This document shows, one piece after another, positions 26,701 to 35,164 of a DNA stretch of 64,000 nt. Made by a program: the position numbers and the translations under genes. Position 1 is the first letter of the stretch. Every line of letters begins with the position of its first letter. The stretch is from PALSA-350 sp963794165 (lineage in GTDB: Bacteria; Acidobacteriota; Terriglobia; Terriglobales; Acidobacteriaceae): assembly GCA_963794165.1 (NCBI GenBank), contig CAWCCT010000009.1:62001-126000 (forward strand), in the 5' to 3' direction. Below the pieces are notes generated by a model. That model was not told the origin of the DNA, did not search any database, and was given only the letters and a program-made list of their open reading frames with translations.

Positions 26701-27187
26701 GGAGACTATCTCTGCGCCGGCGCAGGCAGTCACCATCTCATCCCTGGTTGACGTTGGCCTTGCGAGCGCTACTGATGTGGTGTTTGTGGAGATGGAGTTG
26801 AAAGACTCGCAGAGTGCGCTGCTCTCCCGGAACTTCTATTGGTATGCGGCCGACAGTGAAACCTATCGCGGCATGAACAAGCTGCCGCAGGTCTCGGTCG
26901 CAACCAGGGCGGTCGCCGAAGCAACGAGTGGGGGAGAAGCTCACGTCATGGTTGCGCTCGAGAACACGGGATCGGCCGTCGCCGTGGCTACGAAGCTGAC
27001 CCTGTTAAGAACGAGCGACGCAGAGCGAATCCTGCCCGCCTACTACTCCGACAATTACATCTCGCTATTGCCCGGAGAGAAGCGAGTGGTAGATATCAGC
27101 TATCCCGCTGCGCAAGCGGCCGCTGCAACCGTGGTCATCCGAGGCTGGAATGTAGTTCCAGCCAAGCTGGAAGTCCAGGCAAAGTGA
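23753..27187 (+). CDS. Exported GH2-family exo-glycosidase with N-terminal LamG-like domain (beta-mannosidase / exo-beta-glucosaminidase-like)
   Basis: The ATG at 23753 has AGGAGAGG upstream and begins a signal peptide (VLRALVVVFLVAPVLGQ). The mature protein (1144 residues) has a LamG/concanavalin-like domain (about 30-200), a Pro-rich linker (about 225-250), then GH2 sugar-binding (about 260-440), immunoglobulin-like and TIM-barrel domains. Candidate catalytic acids are the Glu of GRNEG (about 754) and of ELTTEFGEP (about 864). The segment WPSTMWQILSSDYDTQASFYG (split here as WPSTMWQ and QASFYGVKEAAEP) resembles exo-beta-D-glucosaminidases and beta-mannosidases more than beta-galactosidases. 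Either hexosaminide or mannoside substrates are possible. The open frame continues upstream of the chosen start but that part lacks signal-peptide character. Confidence 0.85.
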   Translation: MVRVLRALVVVFLVAPVLGQMPDGAVAYGPYNAVFLDAGTGLTKPLVAGDVLLDPGAQWSIYSWVRVARPMVGDTVIAVVGNPDFAGSRALGTQNGKLALYSGRDAVVRSEVALTPGSWHLVAATFSQADAHLYADGAEIGHGVATESALAPILSLAPATSSVTEAKHFGGELSGLTLMRRALAASELSRMYSTPPDFGLLEFADGSIRWPVQTRGQAGMSAPQDPSTLPHSNAPPQPPVAQPVAPASDTSGEPGEWILRGGWRMQAAPKVTATPEAICAGSYDASGWMEAIVPGTVLTTMVAGGVYPDPDYGLNNLAIPESLNKQDYWYRKEFPTPVIKDRQNLTLTFEGINYAASVWLNGKHLGEIQGAFIRGSFDVAALVKKSGMNVLAVRISPPPHPGIPHEQSIKGGPGENGGIMVLDGPTFAATEGWDWIPGVRDRNSGIWQDVTLTATGAVSVGDVQIITTLPQHDGSEADVEIAVPLSGKSEPIRGEVHVSFDDVNVTKEVTVRGEQTEVRLSPSEYAQLKVKQPKLWWPNGYGEPALHTMKVWFTAGGRTLSEKQVRFGMREISYELSLLDAQGNLRRVEFFPSATKGEKVVSQSHQALRQTSLGWVASLYPGAETSASLRTLTDLKTAPYLVIRVNGVRIACKGGNWGMDDYRKRVSREHLEPFFRLHRDAHLNMIRNWMGQDTEEVFFDLADEYGLLVWNDFWDSTQNYNLEPADPALFLANAKDTILRFRNHPSIAVWCGRNEGVPPPIINEGLEKLVREVDGTRYYSASSNQVNLQNSGPYSYKPPSKFFTTLDRGFSVEVGTPSMSTLESFQHTIAPADQWPLSDAWAYHDWHQSGNGDIAPFMHELTTEFGEPVDLADFERKAQMLNYVDHRAIFEGFNAHLWAPNSGRLLWMTQPAWPSTMWQILSSDYDTQASFYGVKEAAEPVHVQMNLPDLHAAIVNNTERGIVGATLRVHAVRGDGASVFEHQETISAPAQAVTISSLVDVGLASATDVVFVEMELKDSQSALLSRNFYWYAADSETYRGMNKLPQVSVATRAVAEATSGGEAHVMVALENTGSAVAVATKLTLLRTSDAERILPAYYSDNYISLLPGEKRVVDISYPAAQAAAATVVIRGWNVVPAKLEVQAK

Positions 27188-27197
27188 CGTGACAAGA

Positions 27198-27342
27198 TTC
27201 CGGACCAGCCACAGGACCCCGGGTGCCCCACATCTCGCTGGTTTTTCGCGAGATGTGGGATACCACGAAGGCCAGTTTCCAGCTTTACATCCTGAACCAA
27301 CTCCCGGTTAAGAGCGGTGGTATCCCACATCTCGCGAAAAAC
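27198..27342. repeat. Composite palindromic repeat, subfamily I, right arm truncated
   Basis: The left side starts TTCCGGACCAGCCACAGGAC and carries the core hairpin 27221-27266. The loop GAAGGCCAGTTTCCAGCTTT is recognisably the same as in the copy at 21432-21620 (GAAAGTCAGTTTCTAGGTTT). The right arm returns as GTGGTATCCCACATCTCGCG (27317 on) and breaks off after AAAAAC. It lies between the convergent GH2 and sod genes. Confidence 0.88.
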
Positions 27343-27375
27343 AAGAGAGGGAAGCCCCGCCCAGCAAATGCGGTT

Positions 27376-27987
27376 CTACTTCTGAGCGTGTTCGAAACGC
27401 TTGTTAACCTCGTCCCAGTTGACCGTGCCCCACCAAGCCGCAAGATAGTCCGGCCGCTTGTTCTGGTATTTGAGGTAGTACGCGTGTTCCCAAACGTCAT
27501 TACCTAAAATCGGATAATGCCCCTGCGAAATCGGATTGTCCTGGTTCGCACTGGTAACGACTTTCAGCTTGCCGCCCTCAAAAATCAGCCAACCCCACCC
27601 CGACCCAAACTGCTTGGCCGTGGTCTCATTGAACTGCTTCTTGAAATCCTCAAAGCTGCCAAAGTCCTTTTTGATCTGCTCTGCAATTTTGCCCGTGGGC
27701 TCGCCGCCCCCTTTGGGCTTCATGATGGTCCAGAACATGCTGTGGTTCACATGGCCGCCGCCATTGTTGCGCACGACGGCGCGCACGTCCTCCGGAACGG
27801 TGTTCAGGTTGCGCAGTAAATCCTCGGGAGAATGCTTGCCAAGTTCGGGATGCTTCTCGATAGCGCCGTTGAGGTTATTGACGTAGGCGGCGTGATGCTT
27901 GTCGTGATGAAGCTTCATCGTTTCAGCGTCGATGTGCGGTTCAAGCGCGGCGTAGTCGTAGGGAAGTGGTGGCAGTTCGTAAGCCAA
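27376..27987 (-). CDS. sodA: Superoxide dismutase, Mn-type
   Basis: The TTG at 27987 is chosen as start because AGGAGG lies five bases upstream and it gives the usual N terminus LAYELPPLPYDYAALEPHID. The protein has 203 residues, normal for the Fe/Mn family. Metal ligands are the His of MKLHHDKHH (about 27), the His of GGGHVNHSMFW (about 80), and the Asp and His of DVWEHAYYL (about 165-169). Gly in NNGGGHVNH and Gln in SANQDNPI are the residues expected for the Mn-type enzyme rather than the Fe-type. There is no signal peptide, so it is cytoplasmic. The upstream open frame is not part of the protein. Confidence 0.93.
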   Translation of the reverse strand: MAYELPPLPYDYAALEPHIDAETMKLHHDKHHAAYVNNLNGAIEKHPELGKHSPEDLLRNLNTVPEDVRAVVRNNGGGHVNHSMFWTIMKPKGGGEPTGKIAEQIKKDFGSFEDFKKQFNETTAKQFGSGWGWLIFEGGKLKVVTSANQDNPISQGHYPILGNDVWEHAYYLKYQNKRPDYLAAWWGTVNWDEVNKRFEHAQK

Positions 27988-28266
27988 AATATCCTCCTGG
28001 ATTGGTCCCGGATCGGGGGTAGTGCGGTTAGGGAATCCACTGGCGGGGCAAAAGCGGCCAGGCGCAACGGCTGCACCTGATGACCCCCACCAATATTGCG
28101 ACTCCATCGTGTGAGATGCAACTCGGGCCGGCCAAGGCTCATGGAATACACCCGTTACCAGCCAGTCCCCTCCACTCCTTATGGGTGATATCGATGGCCA
28201 GACACGGGTTTACACTCAAAATAGCGCTCGCTTTGCCGCGGCATCGCAGCATGTATTGCTCGTAAT

Positions 28267-29721
28267 TTGGCCCTTGAGAATAAATTTGCATTGACCCGGA
28301 CACGAATAACCCGCAGGCAGCTCATACAGCAAGCGGGCGCCACCGGAGCGCTCGCCTGGGGCGCCACGGGCTTGGCTACTGGCGAGGGAGTCCAGGACCG
28401 GCCGGCAGCCGCGTCGAACGCCGCCACCGCTGCCCCAAAGACCGAGAGCCAGGCGGCGGAGAAGTACGCCCATCCGCCCGGCGTCTTCATCAACCGGCCC
28501 CTCACCCAGGTATCCAAGATGGCCGATGCCCTCCTGGACGACATGGAGGGACGAAACTGCGACTTCTTCTTCAACGAGGCCAGCCCGAGAAGCGGACTGG
28601 TGCGTGATCGGGCGCCGGTCGTAGGGCGGTCCTTGAGCCGGGTGGCGAGCATTGCCGCCACCGGCTTTGGCTTGAGTGCGTTGTGCATCGCCGCCAAATA
28701 TAGCTATCTGCGCCCCATGGATTGCGAGCAGCGAGTGGAGAAAACCCTCGCTTTTCTGCTGGAAGAGTGCCCCCACGAACATGGTTTCCTCTATCACTTC
28801 ATTGACATCGATAGCGGCCAACGGCTCTTCGGCAGCGAACTGTCCTCGATCGATACAGCGCTGTTGCTGTGCGGCGTGCTCCACTGCCGCCAGTTCTTCA
28901 CCGGCAACGCCAGAATAGAGGCCCTGGCGACCACGTTTTACCGTCGCATCGACTGGCGTTGGATGATGAACGGGGGCGACACGCTTTCCATGGGCTGGTT
29001 ACCCGACCAGGGCTTCCTGAAGAACAGATGGGATATCTACTCCGAGCTGACCACCATGTATCTGCTGGCCATCGGCTCGCCCACCCACCCCGTGCCGCCG
29101 GAGGCCTGGGAATCGGTACAAAGGCCAGTCGTTTCCTATGGAGGAATCGATTACATAAGCGGCGCGGCGCCCTTGTTTATCCATCAATATCCCCAGGCCT
29201 GGGTTGACTACCGCAACCAGCGCGACCGGCACGCAAATTACTTCACCAACTCTATTGCCGCCACCCGGGCGCATCAGCTGTGGTGCCTGGTGCAGGGTCA
29301 GAAGTACTCCTGGATCGACCAGGACATGTGGGGCATCTCGGCCTCCGATTCTCGCCAGGGATATCGCGTCTGGGGTGGACCGCCTTCCATCGGACCGCTC
29401 GATGGAACCCTGGTGCCCTGCGCCTCAGCTGGGTCGCTGGTCTTTCTCCCCGCGGAATGTTCTCATGTCTTGTTAACGATGAGAGAACGTTATGGCGATA
29501 AGCTGTATGGGCGCTACGGATTCGCCGATGCCTTCCAGCCCAAAGCCGGTTGGTATGGCGAAGACGTGATCGGGATCGACGTGGGTATCGGCATGCTGAT
29601 GGCAGAAAACCTGCGCAGCGGATTCGTGTGGGAATACTTCATGAAAAATCGAGAGATTGCGCACGCGATGCGAGAAGTCGCCTTCCATCCCGATCCGGAC
29701 GCCAACACCCAGGTCTTGTAG
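28267..29721 (+). CDS. Tat-exported glucoamylase-domain protein (PF10091-like; GH144-related beta-glucan enzyme possible)
   Basis: The 484-residue protein starts at a TTG (28267, with another in-frame TTG at 28291) and has a twin-arginine signal RRQLIQQAGATGALAWG. The mature part has DFFFNEASPRSGLVRDR (about 98-114), SRVASIAATGFGLSALCIA (about 119-137), WGISASDSRQGYRVWG (about 356-371) and YGRYGFADAF (about 416-425), the pattern of the glycoamylase-domain family. Characterised members include GH144/GH162 endo-beta-1,2-glucanases. It is followed by a GH15 glucoamylase 88 bases downstream, consistent with extracellular glucan breakdown feeding glucose into the genes beyond. Confidence 0.8.
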   Translation: MALENKFALTRTRITRRQLIQQAGATGALAWGATGLATGEGVQDRPAAASNAATAAPKTESQAAEKYAHPPGVFINRPLTQVSKMADALLDDMEGRNCDFFFNEASPRSGLVRDRAPVVGRSLSRVASIAATGFGLSALCIAAKYSYLRPMDCEQRVEKTLAFLLEECPHEHGFLYHFIDIDSGQRLFGSELSSIDTALLLCGVLHCRQFFTGNARIEALATTFYRRIDWRWMMNGGDTLSMGWLPDQGFLKNRWDIYSELTTMYLLAIGSPTHPVPPEAWESVQRPVVSYGGIDYISGAAPLFIHQYPQAWVDYRNQRDRHANYFTNSIAATRAHQLWCLVQGQKYSWIDQDMWGISASDSRQGYRVWGGPPSIGPLDGTLVPCASAGSLVFLPAECSHVLLTMRERYGDKLYGRYGFADAFQPKAGWYGEDVIGIDVGIGMLMAENLRSGFVWEYFMKNREIAHAMREVAFHPDPDANTQVL

Positions 29722-29809
29722 AGGTATCCGGGAACTTTTCCCAGCTCCTTTGTAACTTCGCGCGCATCCATCCGTCAGTAGCTCTGCAACCTCAAGGAAA
29801 GGCAGGACA

Positions 29810-32233
29810 ATGACAGATCAGGCTTCCAGCTATCGCTGGATCCAGGGGCAGGGCACGGCCTTCGGCGCACCTGGCGTGGAGCCACGATGGACCTCCAGCC
29901 GGAAAGACGCTGTGGGCATGGCATACTCGGCCGCCAGTCGCATCTGGTACACCATCTCGCATGGCGTGCTCAACGAAATCTACTATCCCACCATCGACCG
30001 CCCGCAGACACGGGATATGGAATTCCTGCTCACCGACGGGGAAACATTTGTCCACGAAGAGAAGCGCGATCTCGAGCGGACCTTTGAATACATCGATGCC
30101 AATGCGGCGGCTGTGCGGCTCACCAATGCCGATCCCCAGGGCCGCTACAAGATCATCAAGGACATAATCGCTGATCCCCATCATGGGGTGGTGCTCATGC
30201 GGGTGCGCCTCGAAGGAGAAGAGAGGCTGCTGTCGCGGATGAAGGCCTACGCCATGCTGGCGCCTCATCTGGATGTGGGCGGAGCCAACAATTCAGGCTT
30301 GGTGCTGGACCTGGCGGGCAAACAGGTTTTGCTGGCAACTAAAAACGGTCTGTCCCTTGTCATGGCTTCGGATTGCGGGTTCACCCGCGCCAGTTGTGGC
30401 TATGTCGGCCATAGCGACGGCTGGCAGGACCTGATGGACAACTTCCGCATGGACTGGCAGTTCGGTTCCGCGCCGGATGGCAATATTGCCCTGACCGGGG
30501 AGATCGACATCGGTGTCACACGTGAGTTTGTGGTGGCGATTGCTTTGGGAGAAGGTCATCACGCCGCCCTGACCGCGGCCTTGGGCGCGGTCACCACCCC
30601 CTTTGAGGACAACCTGCAGCGCTTCATCCTGCAATGGCATCGGGCGGCGACACCGGATGGGCTGCAAGGCGCCGCCCAGGATGCCGGACGGCTCCTGCAA
30701 ATCAGCCAGAACATCATCCTCTCCCACGAGGACAAGTACTATTCCGGCGCCTTCATCGCCTCGGCTTCCATTCCTTGGGGCCAGCACAAAGGGGATGACG
30801 ATGTGGGTGGCTATCACCTGGTTTGGACTCGCGATATGGTGCAGAGCGCCTCCGCGCTGCTGGCCTGCGGCCGCGTGGATACCGCCCGGCGAGCCCTGGT
30901 GTACCTCGCCTGCACCCAGAAACCAGATGGCAGCTTTGCGCAAAACTTTTGGATCAATGGAACTCCTTACTGGGGCGGCATTCAACTCGACGAGGTGGCC
31001 TTTCCCATCATCCTGGCCTGGAGGTTGTGGAAAGTAGATGGCCTGGGAGAGTTCGACGTCTTCCCCTTCGTCGAGCGCGCCGCCGGGTTCCTGGTGCGCA
31101 GTTCCCCGGTGACCCAGCAGGAGCGCTGGGAGGAGGCTCCCGGATATTCGCCCTCCACTCTGGCCGCGGTGATCTGCGGTTTCATCTGTGCCGCCGATAT
31201 CGCGCGCGCCAATGGAGCGGCCGAGCTGGGGCAATTCCTGGAAGAGCAGGCGGACTGGATCGAAGCCCACCTCGAGGAATGGACGGTCACCGACAGCGGT
31301 ACTTTGTTACCCGGCGTACCCCGGCATTACATGCGCATTCGTCCGCCTCGCTGCGGAGATCCGTATGCGCACGCAGGCTGCGAGACGGAAATGGTCCGCA
31401 TCAACAACCGCGGCCCAGGCGAGCAAAGTGATTTCGAAGCACGCAACGTGGTGGACGGCGGCTTTTTGGAACTGGTTCGGTATGGGGTGCGGCATGCCGA
31501 TGATCCGCTGATCGTGGATTCGCTCAAAGTGATCGACCACGCACTGATGGTGGAAACCCCTGTGGGACCGTGCTGGCGACGTTACAACCACGACGGTTAT
31601 GGACAACGCCACGACGGGGGACCGTATCTGGGCTGGGGGCAGGGCCGGGCATGGCCGCTGCTGACAGGAGAGCGGGCACACTATGAGTTGGCCGCGGGCC
31701 ACGATGTGGTGCCCTATATCAAAGCCATCGAGGGCTTCAGTTCCCAGGGCGGCATGCTGCCCGAGCAAATTTGGGACGCTCCCGATATACCTGAATTAGG
31801 CTTGAAACTGGGCAAATTTACCGGCGCAGCCATGCCTTTGGTCTGGGCTCACGCTGAGTATGTGAAGCTGCTGCGGTCGGTCACGGATGGGAAAATATTC
31901 GACCGCATCTCCTCCGTGGCGGAACGCTATGGGCGAGCCAAACGGGCAACCCCGGTGGAGATTTTCCGGCTCAACCGGCAGGTGGAAAGCATCCTTGCCG
32001 GCAGAAAGCTACGCTTGCTGGCCGATGACAGTTTCTATCTCGTCTGGACGACCGATAACTGGCAGACCGTGCACCGGGCTGAGAGCCGCGCCGTAGGGTA
32101 CGCAGGTCACTTTGCCGACATGGAGACCGAGCCCGGAAAAGCCGGCCAGGTGATCTTTACTATCCAATGGCGTAAGGACCAACGCTGGGAGGGCCGCAAT
32201 TTCGAAGTCCGGCTCGATCCAGCGAATGCATGA
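29810..32233 (+). CDS. GH15 glucoamylase / glucodextranase-like glucan exo-hydrolase
   Basis: The 807-residue protein has an N-terminal beta-sandwich (about 1-270) and a C-terminal (alpha/alpha)6 barrel, the GH15 arrangement. Key sites are VWTRDMVQSASALLACG (about 341-357), the general acid Glu in WEEAPGYS (about 438-445) and the general base Glu in PLVWAHAEY (about 675-683). The enzyme removes glucose from non-reducing ends of alpha-glucans, or from trehalose or dextran in some relatives. No signal peptide is visible, so it probably acts in the cytoplasm. AGGCAGGA precedes ATG 29810. It heads the run leading to tkt, zwf, pgl and glk. Confidence 0.9.
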   Translation: MTDQASSYRWIQGQGTAFGAPGVEPRWTSSRKDAVGMAYSAASRIWYTISHGVLNEIYYPTIDRPQTRDMEFLLTDGETFVHEEKRDLERTFEYIDANAAAVRLTNADPQGRYKIIKDIIADPHHGVVLMRVRLEGEERLLSRMKAYAMLAPHLDVGGANNSGLVLDLAGKQVLLATKNGLSLVMASDCGFTRASCGYVGHSDGWQDLMDNFRMDWQFGSAPDGNIALTGEIDIGVTREFVVAIALGEGHHAALTAALGAVTTPFEDNLQRFILQWHRAATPDGLQGAAQDAGRLLQISQNIILSHEDKYYSGAFIASASIPWGQHKGDDDVGGYHLVWTRDMVQSASALLACGRVDTARRALVYLACTQKPDGSFAQNFWINGTPYWGGIQLDEVAFPIILAWRLWKVDGLGEFDVFPFVERAAGFLVRSSPVTQQERWEEAPGYSPSTLAAVICGFICAADIARANGAAELGQFLEEQADWIEAHLEEWTVTDSGTLLPGVPRHYMRIRPPRCGDPYAHAGCETEMVRINNRGPGEQSDFEARNVVDGGFLELVRYGVRHADDPLIVDSLKVIDHALMVETPVGPCWRRYNHDGYGQRHDGGPYLGWGQGRAWPLLTGERAHYELAAGHDVVPYIKAIEGFSSQGGMLPEQIWDAPDIPELGLKLGKFTGAAMPLVWAHAEYVKLLRSVTDGKIFDRISSVAERYGRAKRATPVEIFRLNRQVESILAGRKLRLLADDSFYLVWTTDNWQTVHRAESRAVGYAGHFADMETEPGKAGQVIFTIQWRKDQRWEGRNFEVRLDPANA

Positions 32234-32327
32234 TACCGAGACCGCGTAGGCGACATCTGAAGAGATAAGATCGTCGCGTCCGTGAAAGGTAAACCGCAGT
32301 ATTCTCGTAAAGAAGAGAGAGGTTGTT

Positions 32328-34346
32328 ATGAGCGAGCTGGAACAGGTATCGATCAACGCACTGCGGTTTCTTGCCGTGGATGCCGTCGAGAAGGCAAAGA
32401 GCGGACACCCCGGGGCGCCGTTGGGCGACTCCCCCTTGGTGTACCTGCTCTTTCACGAGTTCATGCGCCACAACCCGGCCAATTCCAAATGGACCAATCG
32501 CGATCGGTTCGTTCTGTCCAATGGGCATGCGTCGGCCATGCTGTATTCCGTGCTGCACCTGAGCGGTTACAAGATCAGTATTGAAGATCTGCAGCAATTT
32601 CGTCAGTGGGGTTCCATCACCCCCGGCCACCCCGAATATCACGAGACAGACGGAGTCGAAGTCACCACCGGGCCGTTGGGGCAGGGCTTTGCGATGGGCG
32701 TGGGGATGGCGATCGCTGAAAAACATCTGGGCGCGATCTACAATCGGCCCGGCTACAACGTCGTGGATCACTACACATACGTCCTGTGCGGGGACGGCGA
32801 TCTGATGGAGGGAGTGTCACACGAAGCCGCTTCGCTTGCCGGCACTCTCCGGCTGGGCAAGATGATCTATTTCTACGACGACAACCTCGTCTCGCTTGAT
32901 GGGCCGACGGATCTCTCCTTCACCGAAGATGTAACCGAACGTTTCGAGGCTTACCACTGGCATGTACAGTACGTCGACGACGGCAACGATCTGGATAAGA
33001 TTAGAGAAGCCATCAAGATTGCCCAATCGATCACGGACAGGCCTTCTCTGATCCGGGTGCGAACAATCATTGGTTATGGCAGCCCGAAGGCCGGCACCAA
33101 CAAAGCGCACGGCGAAGCACTGGGCCCGGAAGCGACGAAGGCCACCAAGAAGAAATTGAACTGGCCTGAGGACAAGACGTTTTACGTTCCGGATGACGCC
33201 AAGGCCAATTGGCTGCAGACGGTAGATAAGGGCAAGAAGTACGAGCAGGGGTGGAACGACCTTTACGCGACGTACAAGAAGGAGCATCCGGAGCTGGCAG
33301 CCGAGTTCGAGCGCACGCAGTCCGGCGCCCTGGCCAGTGGCTGGGAGAAGAGCTTGCCTGTCTGGGCGGCGGACGCGAAGCCGATCGCCACTCGTAGCGC
33401 GGGCGGCGACGTGATGGAAGCGATCTCCAAAGCAGTGCCTGAGCTGATCGGGGGCGCGGCCGATCTCACCACCTCAACCAAGACCATCCTGAAAGACGGC
33501 GGCAACTTCCATCTCGATCCTGCCGGGCGCAATATCTGGTTCGGCGTGCGCGAATTTGGCATGTGTGCGGCGGTCAACGGCATGGCCGTTCACGGCGGTC
33601 TGATTCCCTACGGCTCGACATTTTTCAACTTCAGCGATTATGCCAAGCCGGCCATTCGTCTGGCTGCCCTGATGCAGTCCCGCTCCCTCTTTGTCTTCAC
33701 CCATGATTCGATTGCACTAGGCGAAGATGGACCGACCCACCAGCCGATCGAGCAACTCACCATGCTGCGCGCCACGCCCCACCTCACGGATTTTCGCCCC
33801 GCGGACGCGAACGAGACCAGCGCTGTGTGGCGGCTTGCCCTGGAGCGAAAAGGAGCGGCGTTCATGGCTCTTTCGCGGCAAAACCTCCCTATTTTGGATC
33901 CGGAGAAATACAAAGTCGCTGAGGGTGTGCGTAAAGGCGCCTACATTCTTCAGGACGGCGGCGCTTCGCCGGATGTGTTGATCGTTGCCACCGGGGCTGA
34001 GGTCTGGCCGGTTCTGCAGGCTGCCGCGGATCTGAAAAAAGAGGGCATTTCGGCCAGGGTGGTTTCCATGCCCAGCTTCCGTGTATTCGAAGAACAGCCC
34101 GATTCCTACAAGCGGCAAATTTTCCCCGATCATCTGCCCAAGCTGGCGGTCGAGGCCGGAGCAACCTTGTGTTGGTGGAAGTACGTTGGCCGCCACGGGG
34201 ATGTAATCGGCATGGAACGCTTCGGTGCCTCCTCACTCGGCACCAAGGCTCTGGAAGAGTTCGGCTTCACTCCGGAGAACATCACCAAACACGCCAAGCA
34301 ATTGCTGGAGCGGGTCCGGCCGGCAGCAACAGCGGGCAAGGCGTAA
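32328..34346 (+). CDS. tkt: Transketolase
   Basis: The 672-residue protein has the full length and order of the family: the substrate-binding SGHPGAPLG block (about 25-33), TGPLGQGFAMGVGMA (about 111-125), the thiamine diphosphate motif GDGDLMEGVSHEA (about 155-167), the pyrimidine domain with EFGMCAAVNGMAVHG (about 409-423), and a C-terminal domain. It exchanges two-carbon units in the non-oxidative pentose phosphate pathway. AGAGAGG precedes ATG 32328. It lies between GH15 and the HAD hydrolase in a same-strand run that continues to zwf, pgl and glk. Confidence 0.96.
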   Translation: MSELEQVSINALRFLAVDAVEKAKSGHPGAPLGDSPLVYLLFHEFMRHNPANSKWTNRDRFVLSNGHASAMLYSVLHLSGYKISIEDLQQFRQWGSITPGHPEYHETDGVEVTTGPLGQGFAMGVGMAIAEKHLGAIYNRPGYNVVDHYTYVLCGDGDLMEGVSHEAASLAGTLRLGKMIYFYDDNLVSLDGPTDLSFTEDVTERFEAYHWHVQYVDDGNDLDKIREAIKIAQSITDRPSLIRVRTIIGYGSPKAGTNKAHGEALGPEATKATKKKLNWPEDKTFYVPDDAKANWLQTVDKGKKYEQGWNDLYATYKKEHPELAAEFERTQSGALASGWEKSLPVWAADAKPIATRSAGGDVMEAISKAVPELIGGAADLTTSTKTILKDGGNFHLDPAGRNIWFGVREFGMCAAVNGMAVHGGLIPYGSTFFNFSDYAKPAIRLAALMQSRSLFVFTHDSIALGEDGPTHQPIEQLTMLRATPHLTDFRPADANETSAVWRLALERKGAAFMALSRQNLPILDPEKYKVAEGVRKGAYILQDGGASPDVLIVATGAEVWPVLQAAADLKKEGISARVVSMPSFRVFEEQPDSYKRQIFPDHLPKLAVEAGATLCWWKYVGRHGDVIGMERFGASSLGTKALEEFGFTPENITKHAKQLLERVRPAATAGKA

Positions 34347-34350
34347 CGTG

Positions 34351-34435
34351 TCTGCGTGAAGACCCATTTGGACATTTGGATAAGATGATGGGTGCCCCAG
34401 GTCTCGCTTTTGAGACCTGGGATCCTTCACGCAGA
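34351..34435. repeat. Short hairpin repeat inside an outer inverted repeat, just after tkt
   Basis: The inner element 34390-34425 (GGGTGCCCCAGGTCTCGC, TTTT, GAGACCTGGGATCC) repeats the one at 11574-11599. It is enclosed by TCTGCGTGAAG (34351-34361) and its exact reverse complement CTTCACGCAGA (34425-34435). The structure begins five bases after the tkt stop and could attenuate read-through into the next gene. Confidence 0.8.
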
Positions 34436-34508
34436 TGCCGGCAGACCACTTTCGAGAGCTCTAGCTTCCGCGCGACTGAAGTCAGGCCCTGAGACGTCGG
34501 AGACAGTC

Positions 34509-35135
34509 ATGGCAGAGGTCAGCACGATTCTTTGGGATGTAGGCGGCGTTCTGCTCACCAATGGGTGGGATCATCGCGAACGGGCTGCCGTCCTGGCGCA
34601 GTTCGCCGTGGATCCCGCCTCCTTCGAGCCGCGGCACGAGATGGCCAATGACCCATGGGAAAAAGGCCTGATGACCGCGGAGCAATATCTGCTGCAGACG
34701 GTCTTCTATGAGCCGCGTCCTTTCACGCCCGCCGCCTTTCTGCAGGCGATGAAGGAGCGATCGGTACTGCTGCCCCACGGAGCGATGAGAATCCTTCAAG
34801 AGCTGGCGGCATCAGAGGAAGTGGAGTTGGCGATGCTTAATAATGAAGCCCGCGAACTCAACGATTACCGCATTGAACGGTTCGAGCTGGGCCGCTACTT
34901 CGATGTTTTCCTCAGTTCCTGCTACCTGGGGCTGCGCAAGCCCGACCCAAAAGTCTTTGAGCTGGCGCTTGATGTGCTGCAGCGAGACCCAGAGGAAGTG
35001 GCTTTTATCGACGACCGCCAGGGAAACTGCGATGCCGCAGATGCCGTGGGAATTCACGCAATTTGCTATCAGGATGAAGCACAATGCGTGCAGGCGCTGG
35101 AGCGCCTGGGTCTTGACGCCGGCGTAAGGACATAG
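34509..35135 (+). CDS. HAD-family hydrolase (haloacid dehalogenase-like phosphatase)
   Basis: ATG 34509 follows GGAGACAGTC and gives 208 residues; an upstream in-frame extension has no HAD content. Motif I is degenerate but present as ILWDVGGVLLTNG (about 7-19, first Asp of DxGGVL kept, second acidic position replaced by Gly), motif II is AMLNNEA (about 114), the motif III Lys is in GLRKPDPKVF (about 142-151) and motif IV is VAFIDDRQGNC (about 163-173). Many YihX/GPD-type HAD phosphatases have DVGGVL or DLGGVL at motif I, so the protein is likely active. Its position between tkt and zwf suggests a sugar phosphate substrate, which is inference. Confidence 0.88.
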   Translation: MAEVSTILWDVGGVLLTNGWDHRERAAVLAQFAVDPASFEPRHEMANDPWEKGLMTAEQYLLQTVFYEPRPFTPAAFLQAMKERSVLLPHGAMRILQELAASEEVELAMLNNEARELNDYRIERFELGRYFDVFLSSCYLGLRKPDPKVFELALDVLQRDPEEVAFIDDRQGNCDAADAVGIHAICYQDEAQCVQALERLGLDAGVRT

Positions 35136-35164
35136 ACACAAAGTTTGAGCAAGGAGCAGGTCAC

